Positions 26,311 to 35,631 of a stretch of DNA of 64,000 nt are shown in pieces (the first letter of the stretch is position 1; every line of letters begins with the position of its first letter). The DNA comes from Methylotenera sp. Lineage in GTDB: Bacteria > Pseudomonadota > Gammaproteobacteria > Burkholderiales > Methylophilaceae. Under the pieces are notes generated by a model, which did no database searches, was not told the origin of the DNA, and saw nothing but the letters and a program-made list of their open reading frames with translations. The translations under genes were made by a program, and so were the position numbers. The stretch lies in the NCBI RefSeq assembly GCF_013141425.1, contig NZ_JABFRA010000077.1, positions 1 to 64,000 of the forward strand, in the 5' to 3' direction.

Positions 26311-28614
26311 ATGTCTCAGCGTAAGCATTCCGCCAGCGAACATTCCGCGTGGTATTTCTTCTGTGTTTTAGCTGCGTCTATTTTTGCGGCTGAAACGCTT
26401 ATCATGCTGCTTTTTGTTTACTTACCACCGCTACAAACTTGGAAAGTCGCACTTCTTGACGCCACGCTACTTTTAACCGTCATTTTTCCGATTCTATATT
26501 TTTTTGTATTTCGCCCACTCTCGCGCTACATTACTCAACGTCAGGATACGGAGACCGACTTACGAGTTGCAGCGGCGGCATTTGAATCACATGAAAGTAT
26601 GATGATTACCAATGCGAAAAACGTAATTTTGCGCGTAAATCAGGCTTTTACAAAAAATACAGGTTATTCACCACAAGAAATTATCGGCAAAACTCCGGAT
26701 ATTCTTAAATCCAGCCTGCATGATGCCGCTTTTTATGCTGGCATTTCAGAAAGTTTAAAATTGCAAGGCGTTTGGCAAGGCGAGCAATGGGCTAAAAGAA
26801 AAAATGGTGAAATCTACCCGATTCAATTGACGGTTACCGCTGTGCGCGGGAAAAATAATGAAGTAACACATTACGTCAACATGCACTCTGATCTCACTGA
26901 TTTGCGAAAAGCTAAAGGCGATGTCACGCGCGCGGGGTTGCTCGACCCGTTAACGGGCTTACCAAATCGATTACTCTTTAGCGAGCGCATTCACGATGAG
27001 CTGGCAGAAAATGTGCCTTACCGAATATTGGCCGTAGTCATGATTGATCTCGATAACTTCAAGCAAATCAATGATACCTATGGTCACGAGGCGGGTGACA
27101 AAGTGCTAATTGAAGTAGCAAAACAACTCAACGAAGCCACACGCGATACCGATGTTGTCGCGCGATTGGGCGGTGATGAATTTGTCATACTGCTCACTGA
27201 ACTGACTGGCGTGGAGGCCTGTAACCAAACGTTGGAACGTCTTCGAGTTTCACTTTCTAACCCCTACATGATAGAAGGTTTAAAGTTGCATCTGAGTGCC
27301 AGCATTGGCGCTACCTTATACCCTTCAGATAAAACCGATGCCGATGGTTTGTTGCGCCATGCGGATGAAGCCATGTACTTAGCCAAGCATGGTGGCAAAA
27401 ACCGATATGTTATCTACGACACAACGGCGGCAGCCAAACGTAGTAGCTTGCAGCAAAATTTAGCCCGCATTCAAGCGGCCCTCGATAATCAAGAGTTTTA
27501 TCTCTACTATCAGCCGCAAGTCAACATGCACGAAGGTACAATTGTTGGTATGGAGGCGCTGATACGCTGGAAATTGGCAGGGCAAGAAATTGTAACCTTA
27601 CCCAGTGAGTTTATGCCTCTGGTAGAAAATTCTGAATTAGCCATCCCGATTGGTTGTTTCGTATTAAAAACCGCCGTCACCCAACTCGCCAAATGGCACA
27701 AACTCGGCTTAAACTGGCGCATTGGCATCAACGTATCGCCGCGCCACCTTGAACATCCAAACTTTATTAACGACATTAAAGACGTATTAGAACGCCATCC
27801 AGAGATTAATCCGGAGTTAATCGAACTAGAAATCGTCGAATCTGCTGCCTTGGAAGATATTGAAAAAGTCATCGGCATTATGCAGGCCGTGCGAGCGATA
27901 GGTGTTCATTTTGCGCTGGATGATTTTGGCACAGGTCACGCGTCATTGACTTATTTAAGAAGCTTGCCAGTGCGCACGCTTAAAATCGACCAGAGCTTTG
28001 TACGCGACATGCTGGAAGACTCCAGCGATCTCATCATGGTTGAGGGAATAACCTCATTAGCACACACCTTCGACCATGAAGTGCTGGCCGAAGGCGTAGA
28101 TAATCTAAAACTCGGCGCGTTGCTCATTCAAATAGGTTGTCAGTTGGCCCAAGGCTTTGCCATAGCCCACCCCATGCCTGCAGATGAAGTGACTATTTGG
28201 GCTAAGGATTGGCAACCGTATCAATTTTGGCAACAAATTGGCAAGCGTCGCTGGCGTAGAGACGACCTTCCACTTCTTTACGCCGCCCTCGCAGAGCGCA
28301 TCTGGGTTAGTCAAATTCAAAAACTGTTGGATGGTGATGACACAGCGATACCTGAACTTGACCCACGTCGGTCACAATTTGGCCGCTGGTATTATGTGCT
28401 TGGCAGTGAGCGTTACGGCGTACATCCAGAATTCATTGCCATCCGCCCAATTCATGAAGAAATGCATAAAGCTGGCCAAACTATCGTTAACTTGATTGAA
28501 GCGAAGCAACAGACTGACGCGCAAGAACAAATGCACAATCTTTACGACTTAAGAGACAAATTGATCACAAAAATGGACTTACTCTCGCAGCGTATTACCT
28601 TGGTTGAAAATTAG
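26311..28614 (+). CDS. PAS-GGDEF-EAL protein with C-terminal CZB-like domain
   Basis: Membrane c-di-GMP turnover protein, 767 residues. Two helices (about 15-70) are followed by a PAS domain (86-197). The GGDEF domain has an intact GGDEF (287-291) and an inhibitory I-site RDTD (278-281) five residues before it. The EAL domain has EAL (415-417), DDFGTG (537-542) and E594 in LAEGV. Both activities look intact. Residues 660-767 match the chemoreceptor zinc-binding (CZB) fold: W665, FGRWYY (690-695) and H715/H719. The usual first His and the Cys ligands are replaced (E662 and S688/Q689). It may sense redox or metal through PAS/CZB and could feed the MshEN-like domain of EpsG. Confidence 0.93.
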   Translation: MSQRKHSASEHSAWYFFCVLAASIFAAETLIMLLFVYLPPLQTWKVALLDATLLLTVIFPILYFFVFRPLSRYITQRQDTETDLRVAAAAFESHESMMITNAKNVILRVNQAFTKNTGYSPQEIIGKTPDILKSSLHDAAFYAGISESLKLQGVWQGEQWAKRKNGEIYPIQLTVTAVRGKNNEVTHYVNMHSDLTDLRKAKGDVTRAGLLDPLTGLPNRLLFSERIHDELAENVPYRILAVVMIDLDNFKQINDTYGHEAGDKVLIEVAKQLNEATRDTDVVARLGGDEFVILLTELTGVEACNQTLERLRVSLSNPYMIEGLKLHLSASIGATLYPSDKTDADGLLRHADEAMYLAKHGGKNRYVIYDTTAAAKRSSLQQNLARIQAALDNQEFYLYYQPQVNMHEGTIVGMEALIRWKLAGQEIVTLPSEFMPLVENSELAIPIGCFVLKTAVTQLAKWHKLGLNWRIGINVSPRHLEHPNFINDIKDVLERHPEINPELIELEIVESAALEDIEKVIGIMQAVRAIGVHFALDDFGTGHASLTYLRSLPVRTLKIDQSFVRDMLEDSSDLIMVEGITSLAHTFDHEVLAEGVDNLKLGALLIQIGCQLAQGFAIAHPMPADEVTIWAKDWQPYQFWQQIGKRRWRRDDLPLLYAALAERIWVSQIQKLLDGDDTAIPELDPRRSQFGRWYYVLGSERYGVHPEFIAIRPIHEEMHKAGQTIVNLIEAKQQTDAQEQMHNLYDLRDKLITKMDLLSQRITLVEN

Positions 28615-28621
28615 TAAATCT

Positions 28622-29485
28622 TTATTCTGTTTTTTGACTCAGTTGGTTCAAAATATGACGTGTTTCATGTGCTACTTCTGACGCTGTTAAGCCTATCGGG
28701 CCGATGCCACGCGCTACCAAGGCATCTGCTGCCGCGCCATGCACAAATACACCCAACTTAGCACTTTCTAACCCACTTAAACCTTGCGCCATTAAGCTGC
28801 CAATTATTCCGCTCAGTACATCGCCTGTTCCGCCACTTGCAAGGCCAACATTACCAGTAGTATTCACAAAGTAACTACCATCAAAATGCCCAATAATGCT
28901 TCCTGCGCCTTTTAACACGCAAGTTACGTGGAATGCACCTGCTAATTTAAGCGCACGTTCAACGCGGTTTTGCTGAATATCTTCATTACTAACTTCAAGC
29001 AACCTTGCAGCTTCGCCAGCATGCGGCGTAATCACTGTTCCCACATGACGTTTTTTGCAAATCGCAACCAATGCTGGATGCCTGGCCAATAAATTAAGTG
29101 CATCTGCATCAATCAGCATAGGCATACTTTTCGCCAACCAAAACGCTAACAATTCGATGGCGAGTGGCGATTGCCCAAGCCCTGGGCCGATCACCACACA
29201 ATCCAGTTGTGTCAGCGTAGTTAAATCCGCAGGCGAACGGAACATAATTTCTGGGTGCAGTGGATCAACGCTCGGGGCATCCGCTGACAACAAAGCCGCA
29301 TAAACACGGCCAGCACCGCTCAACAACGCGGCACGAGCCGATAGCAAAACCGCACCTACCATACTATTGTCACCACCAATAATCGCCACACTGCCGAACA
29401 AGCCTTTATGCGCATCATTTTTACGTGGTGCCAGCGTAGCGATAAACCCATTTCTTTCTAAATAATGCGTATCCTTTTGCTTCAT
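28622..29485 (-). CDS. nnrD: ADP-dependent NAD(P)H-hydrate dehydratase
   Basis: Repair enzyme of damaged NAD(P)HX, corresponding to the C-terminal (ribokinase-like) half of YjeF; 287 residues. Motifs are GLFGSVAIIGGDNSM, TPHAGEAARLL, CVLKGAGSII and the ATP/ADP-binding GGTGDVLSG near residue 219. The NnrE epimerase half is not fused here. It is the last gene of a three-gene minus-strand set with recJ, 27 bases after it, and converges with the c-di-GMP gene, leaving only seven bases between stops. Confidence 0.93.
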   Translation of the reverse strand: MKQKDTHYLERNGFIATLAPRKNDAHKGLFGSVAIIGGDNSMVGAVLLSARAALLSGAGRVYAALLSADAPSVDPLHPEIMFRSPADLTTLTQLDCVVIGPGLGQSPLAIELLAFWLAKSMPMLIDADALNLLARHPALVAICKKRHVGTVITPHAGEAARLLEVSNEDIQQNRVERALKLAGAFHVTCVLKGAGSIIGHFDGSYFVNTTGNVGLASGGTGDVLSGIIGSLMAQGLSGLESAKLGVFVHGAAADALVARGIGPIGLTASEVAHETRHILNQLSQKTE

Positions 29486-29512
29486 ATCTGCGCCTATAGA
29501 TTATCGAGTAGA

Positions 29513-31207
29513 TTAGCGTGAATTCGCCACAAAACATAGATTCAACTGTACTTTTTGAGATCCATTGTAGCGATTGGTTTGCAACTGATATGCAGCTTTA
29601 ATCACGTCTGGTAAAAACTCAGCGTGATTAAAATAGATTGCATCTAATACTATCGTGTTTATTTTTAAACTGAGTTTTAGATGTTTTTCACCAAGTACAC
29701 GCTGATTTACCACTTCAAATTCATTATAAAACAAGGGAGGTACAAAACCTTGCCCCCACACTTGATTCTCTAACATTTCCGCTGTGGCATATGACATGTC
29801 CTGCTCACTTAAGCCACCATCCACTTCCAATATCGATTCTAAATCGGCTTCCGTAATCAAACTTTTAACGACCGCTTCAAAACATCGCTTAAATAATTCA
29901 AAGTCGGTCTGCAAAATTGTTAGCCCCGCTGCCATGGCGTGCCCGCCAAACTTAATGATTAAATCAGGCTGATGTTTGCTAAGTAAATCAAGCGCATCAC
30001 GCAAATGCAAACTGGCAATCGAGCGGCCAGAGCCCTTTAACAAGCCCCCGCCTGCCTCTGCAAAGGCGATTACGGGACGATGGTAACGCTCTTTAATACG
30101 TGAAGCCAAAATACCAATCACGCCTTGATGCCAATCGGGCTGGAACAGACTGATGGAAAACTGATTGCTTACGTCAATATCATCCAATGTCAAATTGGCG
30201 CCGTCCTGCATGTCTGCTTCAATACTGCGGCGCTTTACATTTAAATCATGCAAACGCTGCGCTATTTGCATGGCTTCAACTTCAGTTTCAGCTAACAAAC
30301 ATTGTATACCTAGCGTCATGTCTTCTAGCCGGCCGGCCGCATTCAGGCGCGGACCTACATAAAACCCTAAATCTTGCGCACTACACATTTGCAGTTGCCG
30401 ACCCCCCACGCGCAACAAGGCCAACAAACCTTGCGAGCATGCCCCAGCGCGGATTCTGCGTAAACCTTGCTCAACTAAGATACGATTATTATCATCCAGC
30501 TTCACTAAATCGGCCACCGTACCAAGTGCCACCAAATCTAGCAGTTCGGTTAAATTTGGTTCTACTTTATCACTGTAGTGTCCGCGTGTTCGCAGTTCGG
30601 CACGCAAAGCGAGTAAACCATAAAACATCACGCCAACGCCGGCCAGATTTTTACTTAAAAAGTCGCAACCATACTGGTTTGGGTTAATGATACAAGCAGC
30701 CTCTGGAGTTGTTTGGCCAGGCAAGTGATGGTCGGTAATTAGCACTTGCATACCTAACGCATTTGCCGCCGCTACGCCATCAACGCTGGCAATGCCATTG
30801 TCTACCGTAATAATAATGTCAGGGGCTTGCATAGCCGCCAAGGCCACTATTTCAGCCGTCAGTCCATATCCGTATTCAAAACGATTGGGGACTAAAAAAT
30901 CAACCTTTGCGCCGAACATACGCAAGCCTTTAACAGCAACTGCTGTGGCGGTTGCGCCATCGGCATCGTAATCACCGATTACCAAAAGTTTTTTATTGGC
31001 AGCAATTGCATTGGCCAATAGTTTTGCCATTTGCAGATTGTTTGTTAGTGTTTGTGGTGGTAATAAATCACCCAAATTTGCACTTAGTTGTGCTGATTTG
31101 GTAATACCACGTGCAGCCAATAGCCTTGCCATTAAAGGAGTTACGCCAGCCGCCAGCAAATGCTGCTCACTTGCAGGCGGCGAAATACGCTGTACTATTT
31201 TGGTCAT
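29513..31207 (-). CDS. recJ: Single-stranded-DNA-specific exonuclease RecJ
   Basis: 5'-3' ssDNA exonuclease of the DHH family used in recombination and mismatch repair; 564 residues. Visible motifs are VIGDYDADGATATAVA (motif I), ITVDNGIAS, ITDHHLPG (DHH motif III), GPRLNAAGR (motif IV), and the DHHA1 region with KGSGRSI and KFGGHAMAAGL. The length matches RecJ. It lies between an uncharacterised gene (38-base gap) and nnrD. Confidence 0.97.
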   Translation of the reverse strand: MTKIVQRISPPASEQHLLAAGVTPLMARLLAARGITKSAQLSANLGDLLPPQTLTNNLQMAKLLANAIAANKKLLVIGDYDADGATATAVAVKGLRMFGAKVDFLVPNRFEYGYGLTAEIVALAAMQAPDIIITVDNGIASVDGVAAANALGMQVLITDHHLPGQTTPEAACIINPNQYGCDFLSKNLAGVGVMFYGLLALRAELRTRGHYSDKVEPNLTELLDLVALGTVADLVKLDDNNRILVEQGLRRIRAGACSQGLLALLRVGGRQLQMCSAQDLGFYVGPRLNAAGRLEDMTLGIQCLLAETEVEAMQIAQRLHDLNVKRRSIEADMQDGANLTLDDIDVSNQFSISLFQPDWHQGVIGILASRIKERYHRPVIAFAEAGGGLLKGSGRSIASLHLRDALDLLSKHQPDLIIKFGGHAMAAGLTILQTDFELFKRCFEAVVKSLITEADLESILEVDGGLSEQDMSYATAEMLENQVWGQGFVPPLFYNEFEVVNQRVLGEKHLKLSLKINTIVLDAIYFNHAEFLPDVIKAAYQLQTNRYNGSQKVQLNLCFVANSR

Positions 31208-31245
31208 GTGAGCTTTAGCCTACGGGGTTTTTCATGCGGGTTTAC

Positions 31246-32211
31246 TCATTTCAGATATTCCATTATTGGCTTTGACTTGCGCCAAAATTTGTAACAATCA
31301 GTAGGCCTAATCTCAACGGTTATACTTTTTTCATAAAAACCTAAATTCAAAGTTAACTGTTGAATATTTCCATTTTTTAAAGCGTTTAGCATTGGTTTAA
31401 ACCAATGCTCATCCAAATTATCGTCAAGCGGCAATTGTAAGCGCACATGTTGTGCATTAGTATGTAAAGTATCCGCTAAACTAGCCGGTAACGTCTGGCT
31501 TTTAACACGGCTCAGTGAAGCTAAACCTTGGTAAAACACGCTACTTGCCAGAATCAAATCGGCATCCTTTTTCAGGACTTCAACCTGCGGCATACTGCCA
31601 CCGCCAGAGAGCCAAATGCTGTTAATGGCGACCTCCCCCGCAGATTCTCGTGACAGATTGGCAGGATGCTCATGCAACAACATCTGCACTTCATTTAATA
31701 CCGCCAACCACTTGGAGGATTCATCACCGGTGGGCAAAAATGAATGAATATTCTTATCCAAAACAAGGCTGGGAAGACACGTTTTAATTTTTGGCGCGTG
31801 CTGGCAACGTAAATACCAAGCCCCGGATTCCCCGACAAAAAACATGATCCCATCTTGAGAGAAATGCTGATTTAAACTGGTGATTATTAGCGCTGTATGA
31901 GGCCGTTGCACTGGCAATGGCGCGGGTTCAGCCAAGCTAAAACAATCGCGTTGTAAGGCTAAATGAACCGGGTCTGCGCGCAGCCAATAATCTTCGCCAA
32001 CTTCCAAACCATCCGCAGTTGCGGCAATCGCGGCTATCGGAAAATCTGGATTCGATTGCAAATCATATTGTTTACAAATCAACGCTTCAAGCGGCAAATC
32101 AACTTGCCTGACTTGGCCTTTAGCAAGCAAATACGCCAGACTGCTGCCACTAGGCAAATGGGATAATGCTGCACATATATCGCAATCCACAGTAATTTTC
32201 ACGTATTGCAC
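31246..32211 (-). CDS. Conserved protein of the COG4255 type (unknown function)
   Basis: A 321-residue soluble protein. The sequence resembles betaproteobacterial proteins often labelled phosphoglycerate mutase-like (COG4255), but I see none of the metal-binding or phosphatase motifs of that enzyme, so I do not assign activity. Landmarks are CDICAALSHLP near the N-terminus, GEDYWLRADPVHL (near 72-84), and SIWLSGGGSMP (near 198-208). The start is GTG. It heads the operon with recJ and nnrD; this adjacency recurs in betaproteobacteria, from memory. Confidence 0.72.
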   Translation of the reverse strand: MQYVKITVDCDICAALSHLPSGSSLAYLLAKGQVRQVDLPLEALICKQYDLQSNPDFPIAAIAATADGLEVGEDYWLRADPVHLALQRDCFSLAEPAPLPVQRPHTALIITSLNQHFSQDGIMFFVGESGAWYLRCQHAPKIKTCLPSLVLDKNIHSFLPTGDESSKWLAVLNEVQMLLHEHPANLSRESAGEVAINSIWLSGGGSMPQVEVLKKDADLILASSVFYQGLASLSRVKSQTLPASLADTLHTNAQHVRLQLPLDDNLDEHWFKPMLNALKNGNIQQLTLNLGFYEKSITVEIRPTDCYKFWRKSKPIMEYLK

Positions 32212-32270
32212 TTTAGTTAATATCAGAGCCTAGATTTTACTTGCAAGCCTTCAGATTCGGGACATTTTTA

Positions 32271-32307
32271 AAAATAAAAACCCAGCAGCTTTTCTGGCTA
32301 CTGGGTT
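32271..32307 (-). terminator. Rho-independent terminator of the glycine-zipper gene
   Basis: Eleven-base arms AACCCAGCAGC and GCTACTGGGTT with one mismatch and a seven-base loop. On the minus strand the hairpin is followed by a T-rich stretch. Confidence 0.8.
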
Positions 32308-32354
32308 AGCTTGCCTGCTTAGTAATTTTTAGCAGACGATACTAAAACAAAAGA

Positions 32355-33026
32355 TTAAAAACGGCGACCCTCATTGCGGTCATTCCAACCTCCACGGTTT
32401 TCCCAATCGCGGCGGTCGTCACGACCATGTTGTCTGCGCTTGCCTTCCCATCCACGATCGTTATATTGCGCTGGCTCAATGTAACTAATTTCAGACACAA
32501 TGCGACTACGTGGTTCAATCGCAACATTCACATCAATATAGCGGCCAGGTTGCTCATTGCTAACCGTGGTATAAGTTCTGCCATTGTATTCATAAGTCAC
32601 TAAATAGCCAGTATTGATGGTTTGCCAGTTATCCACTTGGTAGCAAGATTGCACAGGCACCGTACGTGTACCATAATTACGTTGATTATTAGCGATACTA
32701 TTACCTGCAATCGCACCAACACCAGCGCCCACCGCTGCTGCCGCCACTCGACCATTGCCACGACCAATGGTGTTACCAAGTAAACCACCTGCAATACCGC
32801 CTATAATGGCGCCAGCAACATTATTGCCACCATTGTTATAGCTTTGTTGCTGATATTCTGTACGGCATTCTTCGCGCGGCACATTCACACGCTCTAGTTG
32901 AGGTGTTGATGAAAGCACGCGGGCAGTATCTGTATAGCGGTCTGTAGCCATGGCAGGCGCTGCAAATACGGCAGTCAATAGAGCCGGCACTAACATTTTT
33001 ACTCGCATATTTTTTACAAAACTCAT
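32355..33026 (-). CDS. Glycine-zipper 2TM-domain envelope protein
   Basis: Exported 223-residue protein of the Rick_17kDa/glycine-zipper group. The signal peptide ends near residue 27 (PAMA/T) without a lipobox Cys. Residues about 76-114 hold the zipper GAIIGGIAGGLLGNTIG and then GAGVGAIAGNSIA, two membrane-inserting Gly-rich helices. The C-terminal tail after residue 190 is rich in Arg, Gly, Asp and Trp. Members sit in the outer membrane and are often stress-induced; a specific role is unknown. It is monocistronic, with AGGAG upstream of the start and its own terminator. Confidence 0.85.
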   Translation of the reverse strand: MSFVKNMRVKMLVPALLTAVFAAPAMATDRYTDTARVLSSTPQLERVNVPREECRTEYQQQSYNNGGNNVAGAIIGGIAGGLLGNTIGRGNGRVAAAAVGAGVGAIAGNSIANNQRNYGTRTVPVQSCYQVDNWQTINTGYLVTYEYNGRTYTTVSNEQPGRYIDVNVAIEPRSRIVSEISYIEPAQYNDRGWEGKRRQHGRDDRRDWENRGGWNDRNEGRRF

Positions 33027-33233
33027 TTTAGTTCTCCTTTTTGTCTCACTTACTCTTGTTACTAAATTTTATTCAAAGTTTAAGTAAGTCAGCGCTTTGT
33101 TACGCTTAATCAGCGCGATCGGTTGAAATTTAAAAATTAATTTTAACTCTCAATCTCTGCGTTTATTTTGCAGATGATCAGATAACGCGTCTATTTGCAT
33201 TTAGGATTACTTGCAGTTGTTAAGAATTTGTAA

Positions 33234-33250
33234 CTAATGATTTTCATTAG
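33234..33250. promoter_or_regulatory. Fur-box-like dyad
   Basis: CTAATGA-TTT-TCATTAG has perfect seven-base arms and matches 13 of 19 positions of the E. coli Fur consensus when aligned by eye. It lies between the glycine-zipper and prepilin genes, so either could be the target. Confidence 0.4.
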
Positions 33251-33482
33251 AAATAGCAGGATGGGTCCTCGCGCAGGATTACATTAAAGGTGATGTTGCA
33301 AGAAAATTGCTCAATTTATGAGGCTCATTAACCGAGAATCAAAAAAATTACAGCTGAAAATTCAACACTATCATTTTAAAATTGACATACATTTTAAAAA
33401 TATCACTAACAAAAAATCGGGAATCTACAAATTTATCTAGCTAAAACAGAGCATTAACTCGATGTTAATCTAAAATAATAAA

Positions 33483-33497
33483 TGGCATACATTTTGC
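33483..33497 (+). promoter_or_regulatory. Sigma-54 (-24/-12) promoter of prepilin gene
   Basis: TGGCATACATTTTGC has the essential GG-N10-GC spacing of sigma-54 promoters. The predicted start of transcription, near 33509, lies at the first possible ATG (33510) and favours the ATG at 33537 as the true start codon. Confidence 0.6.
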
Positions 33498-33509
33498 GTC
33501 TATGTCAGT

Positions 33510-34244
33510 ATGTTCAAAAAATCCAGCGTAAGTTCAATGCGTCAAGATGATCAATATAAAGATTGTGCAGGGTTCACCCTTATTGAAATGTCTATTGTAT
33601 TAATTATCCTATCGCTCTTGATGGGCGCCGTCTTGAAAGGCCAACAACTCATCAATATAAGCAAGGTGAAGCAGTTGGAAAGTGACTTCAGAAACATTCC
33701 ACTGATGATCTATAGCTACCAAGACAAATTTAAAACGCTTCCTGGGGATGATAGTCGCGCAAGCAGCCGCTTTTCAAATGCGGAAACTTCCGTTAAAAAT
33801 GGGGATGGTGAAGGCATAATTACAGGTAGTTGGTTTGATTTTAACCCAACTAAAGATAATGCCATTATTTGGCAACATTTACGGCTTGCTGGATTAATGA
33901 GCGGCGAGACTAACATCGCTTCTACAGACTACATGCCTAAAAATGTCTTAGGTAAAGCCATTGATATTCAGAGTGGCACTGAAAGCAAAACTGCATCCCC
34001 CATCTTAGATGCGCAAGGCAACGCGATTAAAGGCAGCTATGTCATTTGCTCACGCGGCATTTTGGGTGAAATGGCTTTATCACTCGACATTCGCTTAGAC
34101 GATGGTAATCCAAGTAGTGGTAGTGTACTAGCCACAGAAGATAAAGAAACATTCACAAACGCTGCTCCCGCATCTACAATTGGGACAAACACGGCGACTG
34201 ACATTGCGCCTAATAATCAGTACATCGTCTGTATGGGTGTTTGA
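33510..34244 (+). CDS. Type IV prepilin-like protein
   Basis: Secreted pseudopilin/pilin-like protein of up to 244 residues. The class III prepilin signal is clear: a short basic leader, G21/F22 cleavage site in CAGFTLIEMS, E26 at mature position 5, and a hydrophobic helix to about residue 42. The C-terminal globular domain carries QDKFKTLPGDD, seen in other pilin-like proteins of this group, and three Cys residues. No assembly genes are nearby, so it is an orphan. The start may be the internal ATG at 33537, which gives a 12-residue leader. Confidence 0.88.
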   Translation: MFKKSSVSSMRQDDQYKDCAGFTLIEMSIVLIILSLLMGAVLKGQQLINISKVKQLESDFRNIPLMIYSYQDKFKTLPGDDSRASSRFSNAETSVKNGDGEGIITGSWFDFNPTKDNAIIWQHLRLAGLMSGETNIASTDYMPKNVLGKAIDIQSGTESKTASPILDAQGNAIKGSYVICSRGILGEMALSLDIRLDDGNPSSGSVLATEDKETFTNAAPASTIGTNTATDIAPNNQYIVCMGV

Positions 34245-34269
34245 AATAAGCTTGTGAACATCTAAAAAA

Positions 34270-35502
34270 TCAGTCGTCACCATCGCCTTCTATTACTAAA
34301 TCTGGAATATGGTTAAACGCAATCCGCATTGGCGCATCTTTTAAGGCGTCGTGCGCACCGCCAAAATAGATGGTGTTTTTGCCAAATTTTAAGTTCAGAT
34401 TATCGATGGTTTTATTGAGTTTTTTCTCATTCTCAAGCGGTTCGATTTGAAATAAATCACGGGCGACTTCCTCAGCTGTGACTAAACCAGAGAAAGACAC
34501 ACCCACGGCATAAGGCTCATGCTTAGCTTGCGGAAAATGCTGTAAAAACGCCTCTAGCGCCTCTATCAACCGTAAGGTGTTGTCCGTAGGCGAAATGGCA
34601 CTTTCCATGCCCCAGCTTGGTTGATTGCGAAACTTCACTTTAACGCTAATTTTTGAAGCGAGTAAATCGTAGCTTCGCATGCGCATGCAGGCTTTTTGCA
34701 ATAGACGATGCAACACCGCTTTCACGCCCGCCATATTGCGCTGTTCTGGCGGCATCACGTGCGAATGTCCTAAGCTACTGCGTGTATTTTTTACGTAATA
34801 GGGCTCTATGCCGCGCAATTTATCATACATGCGCTCACCTTCTACACTCCCCCAAGCAGCCTGTAACTGCTGGCGATTTGCCGCATACAATTGTTCTAGC
34901 GTAGTAATTTTATAGCGATTTAAACGTGCTTCCATTTGCTTACCAATGCCATTTAAGGCGCGCAATTTTAGCCCATACAAACGCTGTGGCAGCTCATGTT
35001 GTTCGATTAACACGCAACCATCGGGCTTTTGCATATTCGATGCAGTTTTAGCCAAAAACGTATTGGGAGCGATACCAATCGAACAGCGGATATAATCGAA
35101 CTTTTTAGTAATGGCACGTTTTATTTTAGCCGCCAGCTTTAGTGCATTTTCTGGAATTTGCTGACTACCCGTCAGCTTGCAAACCATTTCATCAATCGAC
35201 AGTACTTTTTCGACATGCGTACAGCTTTCCACGATTTCGATAAGCTTATGGTGAAAGGTCACATAAACTGATGGCCTTGCTTCGACAAAAATCATCTCAG
35301 GGCAAAGCTTGCGAGCCTCTTTGACTAAGGTTCCCGTTTTTACGCCAAAGGCTTTCGCCTCGTAGCTTGCGGCAATACAGCAAGTGGTTTCCGCCATCAC
35401 GGCCAGCACGCCTACTGGCTTACCACGCAATTCAGGCACAAGTTGCTGCTCTACTGAAGCGAAGTAGGAATTAAAATCAACGTATAACGCATTTAAACTC
35501 AC
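34270..35502 (-). CDS. Y-family DNA polymerase (ImpB/MucB/SamB-like)
   Basis: Translesion polymerase-like protein of about 410 residues, related to DinB/UmuC. The catalytic acidic residues are present: D in LYVDFNSYFASVEQ and D/E in SIDEM. TCCIAASYEAKAFGVKTG (fingers), CSIGIAPNTFLAKTASNMQKPDG (palm) and the helix-hairpin-helix LNGIGKQMEARL follow; the little-finger domain is divergent. The usual A after SIDE is M. A GTG at 35502 seems the best start; a TTG at 35535 lies in a degenerate repeat. These proteins are often mislabelled type VI secretion ImpB. No lexA-type operator was recognised by eye. Confidence 0.85.
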   Translation of the reverse strand: MSLNALYVDFNSYFASVEQQLVPELRGKPVGVLAVMAETTCCIAASYEAKAFGVKTGTLVKEARKLCPEMIFVEARPSVYVTFHHKLIEIVESCTHVEKVLSIDEMVCKLTGSQQIPENALKLAAKIKRAITKKFDYIRCSIGIAPNTFLAKTASNMQKPDGCVLIEQHELPQRLYGLKLRALNGIGKQMEARLNRYKITTLEQLYAANRQQLQAAWGSVEGERMYDKLRGIEPYYVKNTRSSLGHSHVMPPEQRNMAGVKAVLHRLLQKACMRMRSYDLLASKISVKVKFRNQPSWGMESAISPTDNTLRLIEALEAFLQHFPQAKHEPYAVGVSFSGLVTAEEVARDLFQIEPLENEKKLNKTIDNLNLKFGKNTIYFGGAHDALKDAPMRIAFNHIPDLVIEGDGDD

Positions 35503-35518
35503 GTAAAACTGTACCTTG

Positions 35519-35600
35519 CAATTTAAAGCTCGCAATCTAAAGTTTGCTAACTAAAGCTTGAGAACTAAAATTTGAGCCTAAACTTAAATTAAAAATCTAA
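35519..35600. repeat. Degenerate AT-rich tandem repeat
   Basis: About five diverged copies of a 14-16-base unit around the word CTAAAGYTTG (for example AATCTAAAGTTTGC, AACTAAAGCTTGAG and AACTAAAATTTGAG). It lies upstream of the polymerase gene and may form part of its leader or promoter. Confidence 0.55.
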
Positions 35601-35631
35601 ACCCGAAATGAGGTTAATTATCCTCTAAAAA

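Larger units (their letters stand above)
33027..33509. other. Intergenic region with regulatory sites upstream of prepilin gene
   Basis: A 483-base divergent spacer. It holds a Fur-box-like dyad (33234-33250), a sigma-70-like TTGACA (33382-33387) with no convincing -10, and a sigma-54 element (33483-33497). The words CATACATTTT occur twice (near 33387 and 33486). No gene is supported. Confidence 0.7.

Noticed and set aside
30187..30687. A 166-codon open frame antisense to recJ
   Set aside because: Mirror frame of strongly conserved RecJ motifs; no independent evidence.
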